Positions 25,402-33,227 of a DNA stretch of 64,000 nucleotides are shown piece after piece (position 1 is the stretch's first letter; every line of letters begins with the position of its first letter). Position numbers and translations under genes: made by a program. The stretch is taken from NCBI RefSeq assembly GCF_002080455.1, contig NZ_CP020555.1:5616501-5680500 (forward strand), read 5' to 3'. Origin of the DNA: Streptomyces sp. Sge12. GTDB taxonomy: Bacteria > Actinomycetota > Actinomycetes > Streptomycetales > Streptomycetaceae. The notes below the pieces were generated by a model. That model saw nothing but the letters and a program-made list of their open reading frames with translations. It made no database searches and was not told the origin of the DNA.

Positions 25402-26649
25402 ATGAAGCACTCACCGCGTCTTTGGACGGTACTCAGCTGCTCCCTGCTGGTCGCGTCCCTCGGGGCCGGGGCCACCGCATGCGGGTCCGGCGACAAGAAC
25501 CCGCTGTCCGCCCGCCCGTACGACGCGGGCGATCAGGTCGCCTTCAACCAGAGCGCCGGCAGCCGCCCCGTGGACCCCGACCGGCCCCTCGAAATCACCG
25601 CCAAGAGCGGCGGTGGCCGGATCACCGACGTGCTGGCCGTGGACACCCACGGACGCCGCCTGGCGGGCGAACTCAGCGCCAAGGGGGACCGCTGGCACAG
25701 CACGACCTCGATGGCCGCAGGCGTCCGCTACACGGTCACCGTGAGCACCGAGGACGAGCGGGGCGCTCCCGGGCAGCGCACGCTCACCTTCGACACCACC
25801 CCGTCGAAGGGGATCCTCAAGGTCGAGTTCGGCCCGGACGAGGGCAAGTACGGCGTCGGACAGCCCATCACCGCCGAACTCAGCGAGCCCGTCAAGGACA
25901 AGGCCGCCCGCGCCATCGTCGAACGGGGCCTCGTCGTCGACGCCCCGGCCGGCGTCGAGGGCGCCTGGCACTGGGTGGACGACAAGCACATCCACTACCG
26001 GCCCAAGGACTACTGGCCCGCCAACACCGCCGTCTCGGTACGGAGCAACCTGGAGGGCGTCAGGATCACCGACGAGCTCCACGGGGCCGTGGCCAAGCCG
26101 CTGAAGCTGGAGATCGGGGACCGGGTCGAGGTCACCACCGACGCCTCCTCGCACTACCTGACGTTCAAGCGCAACGGAGAAGTGATCAACACCATTCCGG
26201 TGACCACCGGAAAGCCCGGCTTCTCCACCCGCAACGGCATCAAGGTGGTGCTTGGCAAGCAGTACTTCGTACAGATGCGCGGTGACACCGTTGGCATCGG
26301 CGGCAGCGAGTACTACAACCTGCCCGTCTACTACGCCACCCGCGTCACCTGGAGTGGTGAATACGTCCACGCCGCGCCGTGGTCCGTCGGCTCCCAGGGC
26401 TACGAGAACGTCAGCCACGGCTGCACCGGCATGAGCACCGGCAACGCCGCCTGGTTCTACGAGAACATCACCGAGGGCGACATCGTCCAGGTGATCAACA
26501 GCATCGGCGACGACATGGACATCTTCGGCAACGGCTTCGGCGACTGGAACATGGACTGGAAGGACTGGCGCCAGGGCAGCGCCCTCCTCAAGGGCACCCA
26601 GGAAGGCCGCAGCCCCGTCGACCAGGCCCGCCTGCGGCCCACCGTCTGA
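25402..26649 (+). CDS. L,D-transpeptidase lipoprotein (Ig-like plus YkuD domains)
   Basis: A 415-residue secreted lipoprotein with a signal peptide starting MKHSPRLWTVLSCSLLVASL and lipobox ATAC. Two Ig-like domains (~45-245) resemble those of mycobacterial LdtMt2. The YkuD catalytic domain (~250-375) has HAAPWSVGSQGYENVSHGC, the HXn-SHGC motif with the catalytic cysteine. These enzymes form 3-3 cross-links in peptidoglycan. The ATG at 25402 was preferred because it starts the signal peptide. It sits between the two respiratory operons but has its own promoter region after the ctaF terminator. Confidence 0.92.
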   Translation: MKHSPRLWTVLSCSLLVASLGAGATACGSGDKNPLSARPYDAGDQVAFNQSAGSRPVDPDRPLEITAKSGGGRITDVLAVDTHGRRLAGELSAKGDRWHSTTSMAAGVRYTVTVSTEDERGAPGQRTLTFDTTPSKGILKVEFGPDEGKYGVGQPITAELSEPVKDKAARAIVERGLVVDAPAGVEGAWHWVDDKHIHYRPKDYWPANTAVSVRSNLEGVRITDELHGAVAKPLKLEIGDRVEVTTDASSHYLTFKRNGEVINTIPVTTGKPGFSTRNGIKVVLGKQYFVQMRGDTVGIGGSEYYNLPVYYATRVTWSGEYVHAAPWSVGSQGYENVSHGCTGMSTGNAAWFYENITEGDIVQVINSIGDDMDIFGNGFGDWNMDWKDWRQGSALLKGTQEGRSPVDQARLRPTV

Positions 26650-26667
26650 GCGGTCAGGAACCAGCCG

Positions 26668-26696
26668 CCTCCCCCCGGACGCCGTCCGGGGGGAGG
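26668..26696. terminator. Bidirectional hairpin terminator
   Basis: Perfect 13 bp stem (26668-26680 with 26684-26696), 3-base loop, 19 bases after the transpeptidase stop and between convergent genes. Confidence 0.8.
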
Positions 26697-26770
26697 ATGC
26701 ACCGGATCATTCACCCGAACGGGCCCCAGCCGGGCGCGTACGGCCCCACAGGGCGTACGGAGGAGCCGGC

Positions 26771-27172
26771 TCAGGCGTCCAGCGACAGGCGCGTCCTCAG
26801 AAGGCCCGCCAGGGCGTCCGCGAACGGCACCGGGTCCACCGGAAGGGTCACCGCCGCGTCGGCGCGGCTCCACGTGGCCAGCCAGGCGTCCTGGGGCCGC
26901 CCCATCAGCAGCAGCACCGGCGGACACCGGAAGATCTCGTCCTTGATCTGCCGGCACACGCCCATGCCCCCGGCCGGGACCGCCTCGCCGTCCAGCACGC
27001 ACACGTCGATGCCGCCCGCATCCAGCTCCGTCAGCACCGCCGGCAGCGTGGCGCACTCCAGGAACTCCACCGGCGGCAGGTCCGCGGCGGGCCTGCGTCC
27101 TGCCGCCAGCCGCACCTGCTCCCGGGTGCCCGCGTCGTCGCTGTAGACCAGAACCCGCGCAGTCGCCCGCAT
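26771..27172 (-). CDS. Stand-alone degenerate receiver-like protein
   Basis: A 133-residue protein with the beta-alpha pattern of a CheY-type receiver. VLVYSDD has the acidic pair at 12-13. DVCVLDGE carries a possible phosphoacceptor, D61. PPVLLLMGRP is the fourth strand. VTLPVDP occupies the place of the conserved VxKPxx lysine, but with leucine (L110), and the Thr/Ser position is also changed. It may therefore be a pseudo-receiver. There is no output domain. ATG at 27172 follows GGAGGAACGAA. It is divergent from ctaE and widely seen at this place in Streptomyces (from memory). Confidence 0.75.
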   Translation of the reverse strand: MRATARVLVYSDDAGTREQVRLAAGRRPAADLPPVEFLECATLPAVLTELDAGGIDVCVLDGEAVPAGGMGVCRQIKDEIFRCPPVLLLMGRPQDAWLATWSRADAAVTLPVDPVPFADALAGLLRTRLSLDA

Positions 27173-27363
27173 TTCGTTCCTCCACGTGTGCCCGTGAATC
27201 ACGTTGATGTTGCGCGGGATGCTACTCCTCCCGTCCCCCTGTCAACATCGGTTCGCCGAGGGAAGCACGGGGCATCCCCCAGAGGTCATCTGATGGGCCG
27301 TTCGGGCCTTGCACACGCCCCTGACACTCCGAACGGCACCCCCCGGGGTGAGGGCGGGATAAG

Positions 27364-27384
27364 CGACCGACATAATGTCGGTCG
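27364..27384. promoter_or_regulatory. 21-base palindrome spanning the ctaE start codon
   Basis: CGACCGACAT (27364-27373) and ATGTCGGTCG (27375-27384) are perfect inverted repeats around one central A. The ATG start of ctaE is the first triplet of the right arm. In RNA this would bury the start codon in a stem; in DNA it could be an operator. No SD is visible upstream. Confidence 0.5.
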
Positions 27385-27995
27385 TGGCGACAGCAACGAC
27401 AGTAGATACCGGGCACGCGCACCCGACGGTCAACCGGCCGAACCTCGTCAGCGTCGGAACCATCATCTGGTTGAGTTCCGAGCTGATGTTCTTCGCGGCC
27501 CTCTTCGCGATGTACTTCACCCTGCGATCCGTGACAGGACCCGAGTACTGGACAGAGCAGGCCTCGGCCTTGAACCTGCCCTTCTCGGCGACGAACACGA
27601 CGATCCTGGTGCTTTCCTCGCTCACCTGCCAGCTCGGCGTATTCGCCGCCGAGCGCGGTGACGTGAAGAAGCTCCGGACGTGGTTCATCATCACGTTCGT
27701 CATGGGTGCGATCTTCATTGGCGGCCAGGTGTTCGAGTACACCGAGCTGGTCAAGCACGAGGGCATGAGCCTCTCGTCCGGTCCGTACGGCTCGGTCTTC
27801 TACCTGACCACCGGGTTCCACGGTCTGCACGTGACGGGCGGTCTCATCGCCTTCCTGCTGGTCCTCGGCCGGACGTACGCGGCCAAGAGGTTCACCCACG
27901 AACAGGCCACGTCGGCCATCGTCGTGTCCTACTACTGGCACTTCGTCGATGTCGTCTGGATCGGCCTCTTCGCCACGATCTACCTGATCAAGTAG
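27375..27995 (+). CDS. ctaE: Cytochrome c oxidase subunit III CtaE
   Basis: A 206-residue subunit III with five membrane segments, including LVSVGTIIWLSSELMFFAAL, the conserved EYTELVKHEG region (a glutamate important for oxidase stability) and SYYWHFVDVVWIGLF at the C-terminus. First gene of ctaE-qcrC-qcrA-qcrB. ATG at 27375 lies in a palindrome and has no SD; a GTG at 27384 is a possible alternative start. Confidence 0.95.
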   Translation: MSVVATATTVDTGHAHPTVNRPNLVSVGTIIWLSSELMFFAALFAMYFTLRSVTGPEYWTEQASALNLPFSATNTTILVLSSLTCQLGVFAAERGDVKKLRTWFIITFVMGAIFIGGQVFEYTELVKHEGMSLSSGPYGSVFYLTTGFHGLHVTGGLIAFLLVLGRTYAAKRFTHEQATSAIVVSYYWHFVDVVWIGLFATIYLIK

Positions 27996-28071
27996 CGAAC
28001 ACGTCACCGGGCAAGACCCGGCACTCCATCCAGACACACCGACGCAGAAGATCCTGACACCGGGGTAATCC

Positions 28072-28881
28072 GTGAAAAAGCTCTCCGCACGACGACGCCA
28101 TCCGCTGGCGGCGGTCGTCGTTCTACTCCTCGCGCTGGCGGCCACTGGGGGGCTGTACGCCGCCTTTGCTCCCGCGGGCAAGGCGCAGGCCGATGAAACC
28201 GCCCAGTCCCTCGCCATCGAGGAGGGCAAGAAGCTCTACGCCGTGGGTTGCGCAAGCTGCCACGGAACCGGCGGTCAGGGTTCCTCTGACGGCCCGAGCC
28301 TGGTCGGCGTCGGCTCCGCGGCCGTCGACTTCCAGGTGAGCACGGGCCGCATGCCCGCCCAGCAGCCCGGCGCCCAGGTGCCGAAGAAGCCCGTCATCTA
28401 CACCCAGGCGCAGATCGACCAGCTGGCCGCGTACATCGCGTCCCTCGGCGCCGGTCCGATCACGCCGACCGAGAAGCAGTACGACACGGCAGGTGCCGAC
28501 ATCGCCAACGGTGGTGAGCTGTTCCGCAACAACTGCGCGCAGTGCCACAACTTCACCGGTGAGGGCGGCGCGCTGACGAACGGCAAGTACGCCCCCAACC
28601 TTGAGGACGTTTCGCCGAAGCACATCTACGAGGCCATGCAGACCGGCCCGCAGAACATGCCCTCCTTCCCCGACAGCACCATGCCGGAGAAGCAGAAGAA
28701 GGACATCATCGCGTACCTCCAGAACGTGAACGGTGAGAAGTCGACCAACCCCGGTGGTCTCAAGCTCGGTGGCCTCGGCCCCGTCTCCGAGGGTCTGTTC
28801 GGCTGGATCTTCGCTCTGGGTGCGCTGATCGCTGTCGCCGTCTGGGTCGCGGCCCACACCGCTAAGGCCAAGAAGTCATGA
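28072..28881 (+). CDS. qcrC: Cytochrome bc1 complex diheme cytochrome c subunit QcrC
   Basis: A 269-residue membrane-bound diheme cytochrome c. The N-terminal membrane anchor is ~10-30. Two class I heme domains have CASCH (~60) and CAQCH (~157), each with its C-terminal methionine region, and a second membrane segment lies near the C-terminus (~240-260). It replaces soluble cytochrome c as the wire from bc1 to the aa3 oxidase. GTG at 28072; its TGA overlaps the qcrA ATG by four bases. Confidence 0.96.
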   Translation: MKKLSARRRHPLAAVVVLLLALAATGGLYAAFAPAGKAQADETAQSLAIEEGKKLYAVGCASCHGTGGQGSSDGPSLVGVGSAAVDFQVSTGRMPAQQPGAQVPKKPVIYTQAQIDQLAAYIASLGAGPITPTEKQYDTAGADIANGGELFRNNCAQCHNFTGEGGALTNGKYAPNLEDVSPKHIYEAMQTGPQNMPSFPDSTMPEKQKKDIIAYLQNVNGEKSTNPGGLKLGGLGPVSEGLFGWIFALGALIAVAVWVAAHTAKAKKS

Positions 28882-29936
28882 GTAGCCAAGAGATTCCCGA
28901 AGACAAGCACCTGCCGAGCGAGCAGGGCGACGCCCACCACGGTGGCGTAGCGGTCGCGGACGACCCGTTCGCGGACCCGGGCCTGCCGGTCCACAAGCCG
29001 CGCATCCAGGACATCGACGAGCGGGCGGCGAAGCGCTCCGAGCGCACCGTCGCGATGCTCTTCACGCTCTCGATGCTGGCCACGATCGGCTTCATCGCGT
29101 CCTACGTGATCTTCCCGGTCGACAAGATCGTCTACATCTTCCCCATCGGGAAGGTGAGCGCGCTCAACTTCTCCCTGGGCATGACCCTGGGCACGGCTCT
29201 CTTCTGCATCGGCGCGGGCGCGGTCCACTGGGCCCGCACCCTGATGTCCGACGTCGAGGTCGCCGACGAGCGCCACGAGATCGCCGCTCCGCCGGAGGTC
29301 AAGGCCAAGGTCCTGCAGGACTTCGCGGACGGTGCGAACGAGTCCGGCATCGGCCGGCGTCCGCTGATCCGCAACACGATGCTGGGCGCGCTGGCCATGC
29401 TGCCGCTGTCCGCCGTGATGATCATGCGCGACCTGGGCCCCCTGCCCGAGGAGAAGCTGCGCAAGACCCTCTGGGCCAAGGGCAAGCTGCTCATCAACCA
29501 GAACACGATGGAGCCGCTGCGTCCCGAGGACGTCCTCGTCGGTTCGCTGACCTTCGCCATGCCGGAAGGCCTGGAGGAGGAGCAGCACGACTTCCAGGTC
29601 CAGATCGCCAAGGCCGCCCTGATGATCGTCCGCATCCAGCCGGACGACATCAAGGACAAGCAGGAACTGGAGTGGTCCCACGACGGGATCGTGGCCTACT
29701 CCAAGATCTGCACCCACGTCGGCTGCCCGATCAGCCTGTACGAGCAGCAGACGCACCACGTGCTCTGCCCGTGCCACCAGTCCACCTTCGACCTCTCCGA
29801 CGGCGCCCGTGTCATCTTCGGCCCGGCCGGTCACGCGCTTCCGCAGCTGCGGATCGGCGTGAATGACGAAGGCTTCCTCGAAGCGCTCGGCGACTTCGAA
29901 GAGCCCGTCGGTCCTGCATTCTGGGAGCGCGGATGA
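28878..29936 (+). CDS. qcrA: Cytochrome bc1 complex Rieske iron-sulfur subunit QcrA
   Basis: A 352-residue actinobacterial Rieske protein: acidic N-terminus, three membrane segments (~55-75, ~95-115, ~165-185) and a C-terminal Rieske fold with CTHVGCP and CPCHQSTFD ([2Fe-2S] Cys/His ligands). Takes an electron from quinol at the Qo site. ATGA overlaps at both ends with qcrC and qcrB show tight coupling. Confidence 0.96.
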   Translation: MSSQEIPEDKHLPSEQGDAHHGGVAVADDPFADPGLPVHKPRIQDIDERAAKRSERTVAMLFTLSMLATIGFIASYVIFPVDKIVYIFPIGKVSALNFSLGMTLGTALFCIGAGAVHWARTLMSDVEVADERHEIAAPPEVKAKVLQDFADGANESGIGRRPLIRNTMLGALAMLPLSAVMIMRDLGPLPEEKLRKTLWAKGKLLINQNTMEPLRPEDVLVGSLTFAMPEGLEEEQHDFQVQIAKAALMIVRIQPDDIKDKQELEWSHDGIVAYSKICTHVGCPISLYEQQTHHVLCPCHQSTFDLSDGARVIFGPAGHALPQLRIGVNDEGFLEALGDFEEPVGPAFWERG

Positions 29937-31573
29937 GCACTGCCTCTACCAAGTCACCGGCCGGCAAGGCGGGCAAGGCGCCCGCCGGCGAGCGAGTAGC
30001 GGACTGGGCGGACGGCCGCCTGGGCATCTACAGCCTCGCCAAGGCCAACATGCGCAAGATCTTCCCGGACCACTGGTCCTTCATGCTGGGTGAGATCTGC
30101 CTCTACAGCTTCATCATCATCATCCTCACGGGTGTGTACCTGACGCTGTTCTTCCACCCGAGCATGAACGAGGTCGTGTACCACGGCTCGTACGTGCCGA
30201 TGCAGGGCGTCATGATGTCCGAGGCCTTCGCCTCGACCCTGGACATCAGCTTCGACGTCCGCGGTGGCCTGCTGATCCGTCAGATCCACCACTGGGCGGC
30301 ACTGATCTTCGTCGCGGCGATGATCGTGCACATGATGCGCGTCTTCTTCACCGGCGCCTTCCGCAAGCCCCGTGAGGTCAACTGGATCTTCGGCTTCCTG
30401 CTGCTGGTCCTCGGCATGTTCACCGGCTTCACCGGTTACTCGCTGCCGGACGACCTGCTCTCGGGTACCGGTGTCCGCTTCATGCAGGGCGCCATCCTGT
30501 CCGTCCCGGTCGTCGGCACGTACCTGTCGATGTTCCTGTTCGGCGGGGAGTTCCCGGGCGGCGACTTCGTCGCACGGTTCTACTCGGTGCACATCCTGCT
30601 GCTGCCCGGCATCATGATGGGCCTGCTCGTGGCCCACCTGATCCTGGTCTTCTACCACAAGCACACCCAGTACGCGGGTCCCGGCAAGACGAACAACAAC
30701 GTCGTCGGCATGCCGCTGCTGCCGGTCTACATGGCCAAGGCCGGAGGCTTCTTCTTCCTGGTCTTCGGTGTCATCGCGGCCGTCGCGGCGATCGCCTCGA
30801 TCAACCCGATCTGGGCGCTCGGCCCGTACCGCCCGGACCACGTGTCCACCGGTGCGCAGCCCGACTGGTACATGGGTATGCCGGAAGGCCTGATCCGGGC
30901 CATGCCCGGCTGGGAGATCAACCTGTGGGGCCACACGCTCGTCCTGGGCGTGTTCATCCCGCTGCTGCTCTTCCCGCTGGTGCTCGGCGCGATCGCCGTC
31001 TGGCCCTTCATCGAGTCCTGGGTCACCGGGGACAAGCGCGAGCACCACATCCTGGACCGCCCGCGCAACGTCCCGACCCGTACGGCCTTCGGTGTCGCCT
31101 GGATCGCGGAGTACATCGTGCTCCTGATCGGCGGTGGAAACGACATGTTCGCGCAGTACTTCCACCTCTCGATCAACTCGATCACCTGGTTCGTCCGGAT
31201 CGGCTTCTTCGTCGTCCCGGTCCTCGCCTTCATCGTCACCAAGCGGATCTGCCTCGGCCTCCAGCGCCGGGACCACGACAAGGTGCTGCACGGTCGCGAG
31301 ACCGGCATCATCAAGCGTCTGCCGCACGGTGAGTTCGTCGAGGTCCACGAGCCGCTCCCGCAGGGCAAGCTGCACACCCTCACCGCGCACGAGCAGTACA
31401 AGCCGATCGAGATCGGCCCCACGGTCGACGAGAACGGTGTCGAGCGCAAGGTGAAGGCCACCGAGAAGCTCCGCGCGAAGCTCAGCAAGGGCTTCTACGG
31501 CGAGAACAACCAGATTCCGAAGCCCACGGTGGAGGAATACAAGGAGATCCAGTCCGGCCACGGCCACCACTGA
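29933..31573 (+). CDS. qcrB: Cytochrome bc1 complex cytochrome b subunit QcrB
   Basis: A 546-residue cytochrome b with eight or nine membrane helices. Heme b ligands lie in IRQIHHWAALIFVAAMIVHM and the later HILLLPGIMMGLLVAHLILV. The C-terminal hydrophilic extension (~430-546) is an actinobacterial feature used in supercomplex contacts. Last gene of the operon, followed by a hairpin terminator. Confidence 0.96.
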   Translation: MSTASTKSPAGKAGKAPAGERVADWADGRLGIYSLAKANMRKIFPDHWSFMLGEICLYSFIIIILTGVYLTLFFHPSMNEVVYHGSYVPMQGVMMSEAFASTLDISFDVRGGLLIRQIHHWAALIFVAAMIVHMMRVFFTGAFRKPREVNWIFGFLLLVLGMFTGFTGYSLPDDLLSGTGVRFMQGAILSVPVVGTYLSMFLFGGEFPGGDFVARFYSVHILLLPGIMMGLLVAHLILVFYHKHTQYAGPGKTNNNVVGMPLLPVYMAKAGGFFFLVFGVIAAVAAIASINPIWALGPYRPDHVSTGAQPDWYMGMPEGLIRAMPGWEINLWGHTLVLGVFIPLLLFPLVLGAIAVWPFIESWVTGDKREHHILDRPRNVPTRTAFGVAWIAEYIVLLIGGGNDMFAQYFHLSINSITWFVRIGFFVVPVLAFIVTKRICLGLQRRDHDKVLHGRETGIIKRLPHGEFVEVHEPLPQGKLHTLTAHEQYKPIEIGPTVDENGVERKVKATEKLRAKLSKGFYGENNQIPKPTVEEYKEIQSGHGHH

Positions 31574-31634
31574 TCCCCGCGCGCAACGCATGACCGCATG
31601 AGGGACTGATTTCGGTCAGTCCTGGTGTCGCCAC

Positions 31635-31676
31635 GGCAAGAGCCCCGTCCAGTGTCCGGACGGGGCTCTTTGCCGT
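31635..31676 (+). terminator. Intrinsic terminator of the ctaE-qcrCAB operon
   Basis: The GAGCCCCGTC stem (31641-31650) pairs with 31660-31669, loop of nine bases, and extends outward as CGGCAA/TTTGCCG with one bulge. It begins 62 bases after the qcrB stop. Confidence 0.82.
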
Positions 31677-31760
31677 AACCGGGGCTGGATAGGCTGAACC
31701 CCGACCCATTCGACGTGGGCGGAGAATATGGGGACGGCCCACCAACAGCAGGAGCGGACC

Positions 31761-32825
31761 ATGAACGTTGCGACCCCGGCAGGCGGCGACAGCGTGGCGG
31801 CCCGTGGCTGGCCGGGCGTTCTCGACGCTCTGCTGACCGGCCGGGACCTGCGCGCCGAGGACACCGCCTGGGCGATGGACCGGATCATGCGCGGGGAGGC
31901 CACCGACGCCCAGATCGCCGGCTTCACCGTCGCGCTGCGGGCCAAGGGGGAGACCGTCGAGGAGATCAACGGCCTCGTACGGGCGATGTACGCGCACGCC
32001 AACCTGATCGAGGTGCCCGGCCGGACCGTGGACATCGTCGGCACCGGCGGCGACGGGGCCAAAACGGTGAACATCTCCACGATGTCCGCGATCGTGGTGG
32101 CCGGCACCGGAGCCAAGGTCGTCAAGCACGGAAACCGGGCGGCGTCCTCGTCGAGCGGGTCCTCGGACGTCCTGGAGAAGCTCGGCGTCAACCTCGACCT
32201 CAGCACCGCACGGGTCGTCGAGGTCGCCGAGGAGGCCGGCATCACCTTCTGCTTCGCGGTGAAGTTCCACCCGGCCCTGCGCCACGTGGCGGCCGCCCGC
32301 AAGGAGCTCGGCATCCGCACCACCTTCAACATCCTCGGCCCGCTCACCAACCCGGCCCGGGTGCGGGCCCAGGCCTCGGGCGTGGCCGACCCCCGCATGG
32401 CCCCCATCGTCGCGGGCGTCCTCGCCGAGCGCGGCTCCTCCGCGCTGGTCTTCCGCGGCGACGACGGCCTGGACGAACTGACCACGGCGTCGACCTCGCG
32501 GATCTGGTGGGTCCGCGACGGCAAGGTCACCGAACAGCGCTTCGACCCGCGTGACGTCGGCATCTCCCTGGTCGACGTCTCCGCCCTGGCCGGAGGGGAC
32601 CCCTCCTTCAACGCGGACGTGGCCCGACGCCTGCTGGCCGGCGAGACGGGCCCGGTCCGTGACGCCGTACTGCTGAACTCGGCGGCCGCCCTGGTGGCCC
32701 TCGACCCCACCGAAGGCACCCTGGAGGAGCAGATCGCCGCCGGCATGGCCCGCGCCGCGGAGTCGATCGACTCGGGCGCGGCCCTGGCCGCCCTCGAGCG
32801 CTGGGTGACGGCCAGCAACGCCTAG
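31761..32825 (+). CDS. trpD: Anthranilate phosphoribosyltransferase TrpD
   Basis: A 354-residue TrpD that joins phosphoribosyl pyrophosphate to anthranilate (second step of tryptophan synthesis). It has the glycine-rich VDIVGTGGDGAKTVNIST motif (~91-108), KHGNRAASSSSGSSDVLE for diphosphate, and the metal-binding region around DDGLDELTT. ATG at 31761 follows AGGAGCGG; the ORF is open to 31728. It stands alone and is not adjacent to other trp genes. Terminator follows. Confidence 0.95.
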   Translation: MNVATPAGGDSVAARGWPGVLDALLTGRDLRAEDTAWAMDRIMRGEATDAQIAGFTVALRAKGETVEEINGLVRAMYAHANLIEVPGRTVDIVGTGGDGAKTVNISTMSAIVVAGTGAKVVKHGNRAASSSSGSSDVLEKLGVNLDLSTARVVEVAEEAGITFCFAVKFHPALRHVAAARKELGIRTTFNILGPLTNPARVRAQASGVADPRMAPIVAGVLAERGSSALVFRGDDGLDELTTASTSRIWWVRDGKVTEQRFDPRDVGISLVDVSALAGGDPSFNADVARRLLAGETGPVRDAVLLNSAAALVALDPTEGTLEEQIAAGMARAAESIDSGAALAALERWVTASNA

Positions 32826-32850
32826 CGCGGCCGAACGGCGCGAAAACGAC

Positions 32851-32879
32851 GACCCCGGTCCACCATGCGGACCGGGGTC
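32851..32879 (+). terminator. Intrinsic terminator of trpD
   Basis: Perfect 11 bp stem (32851-32861 with 32869-32879), loop of seven, followed by TTG. 25 bases after the trpD stop and upstream of the SAM-IV leader. Confidence 0.82.
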
Positions 32880-32915
32880 TTGCGTACGCACGATCATGTG
32901 GCAGGATGCTGACCA

Positions 32916-33018
32916 GGTCACGAGTGACAGCGTTTAGGCCCCGGCTTGCTGTCCGGCAACCCTCCTTCCGTGGCGGGGTGCCCCGGGTGATGACCAGGTC
33001 GTAGGCAGCAAGGCCTAC
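32916..33018 (+). promoter_or_regulatory. SAM-IV riboswitch aptamer
   Basis: It matches the actinomycete SAM-IV consensus as I recall it. P1 is GGTCA (32916-32920) with TGACC (32991-32995). The interior contains CGAGTGACAGCG, CCCCGGCTTGCTG, CCGGCAACCCTCC and GGGGTGCCCCGGGTGA. A 3' hairpin GTAGGC/GCCTAC (33001-33006 with 33013-33018) corresponds to the extra helix/pseudoknot that separates SAM-IV from SAM-I. It precedes a class V aminotransferase gene and implies control by S-adenosylmethionine. Confidence 0.9.
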
Positions 33019-33032
33019 GGCAAGCGCGGATC

Positions 33033-33063
33033 CCTCGACACCAGGGGTCCTGGTCTCTCGAGG
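33033..33063 (+). promoter_or_regulatory. Hairpin sequestering a ribosome-binding site (riboswitch expression platform)
   Basis: CCTCGA (33033-33038) pairs with TCGAGG (33058-33063) and ACCAGG (33040-33045) with CCTGGT (33049-33054), with a 3-base loop. The last four paired bases are the GAGG of a GAGGAG SD (33060-33065) that serves the mini-ORF just downstream. The aptamer is 15 bases upstream, so translation control is the likely output. Confidence 0.65.
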
Positions 33064-33073
33064 AGCGTTTTCC

Positions 33074-33094
33074 GTGAGCAAGCGAATGCGATAG
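33074..33094 (+). CDS. Six-codon mini-ORF (MSKRMR) in the SAM-IV leader
   Basis: GTG AGC AAG CGA ATG CGA TAG, eight bases after a strong GAGGAG SD that the platform hairpin can mask. There is no methionine- or cysteine-rich run, so it is not an obvious attenuator sensor. It may be a regulatory upstream ORF coupling the riboswitch to the main gene 134 bases further on. Confidence 0.45.
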   Translation: MSKRMR

Positions 33095-33227
33095 GGCGAC
33101 TCCGCCCCCACTTCACCCTCGGACCAGGGTCGCTTCCGTGCACCCCCACGTCATTTCCGAGGACATTCCCGTACCCGCGTACGGGCACACCGAAGCCATT
33201 CAGCCCTGCCTGCCGGGAGATACCGCC

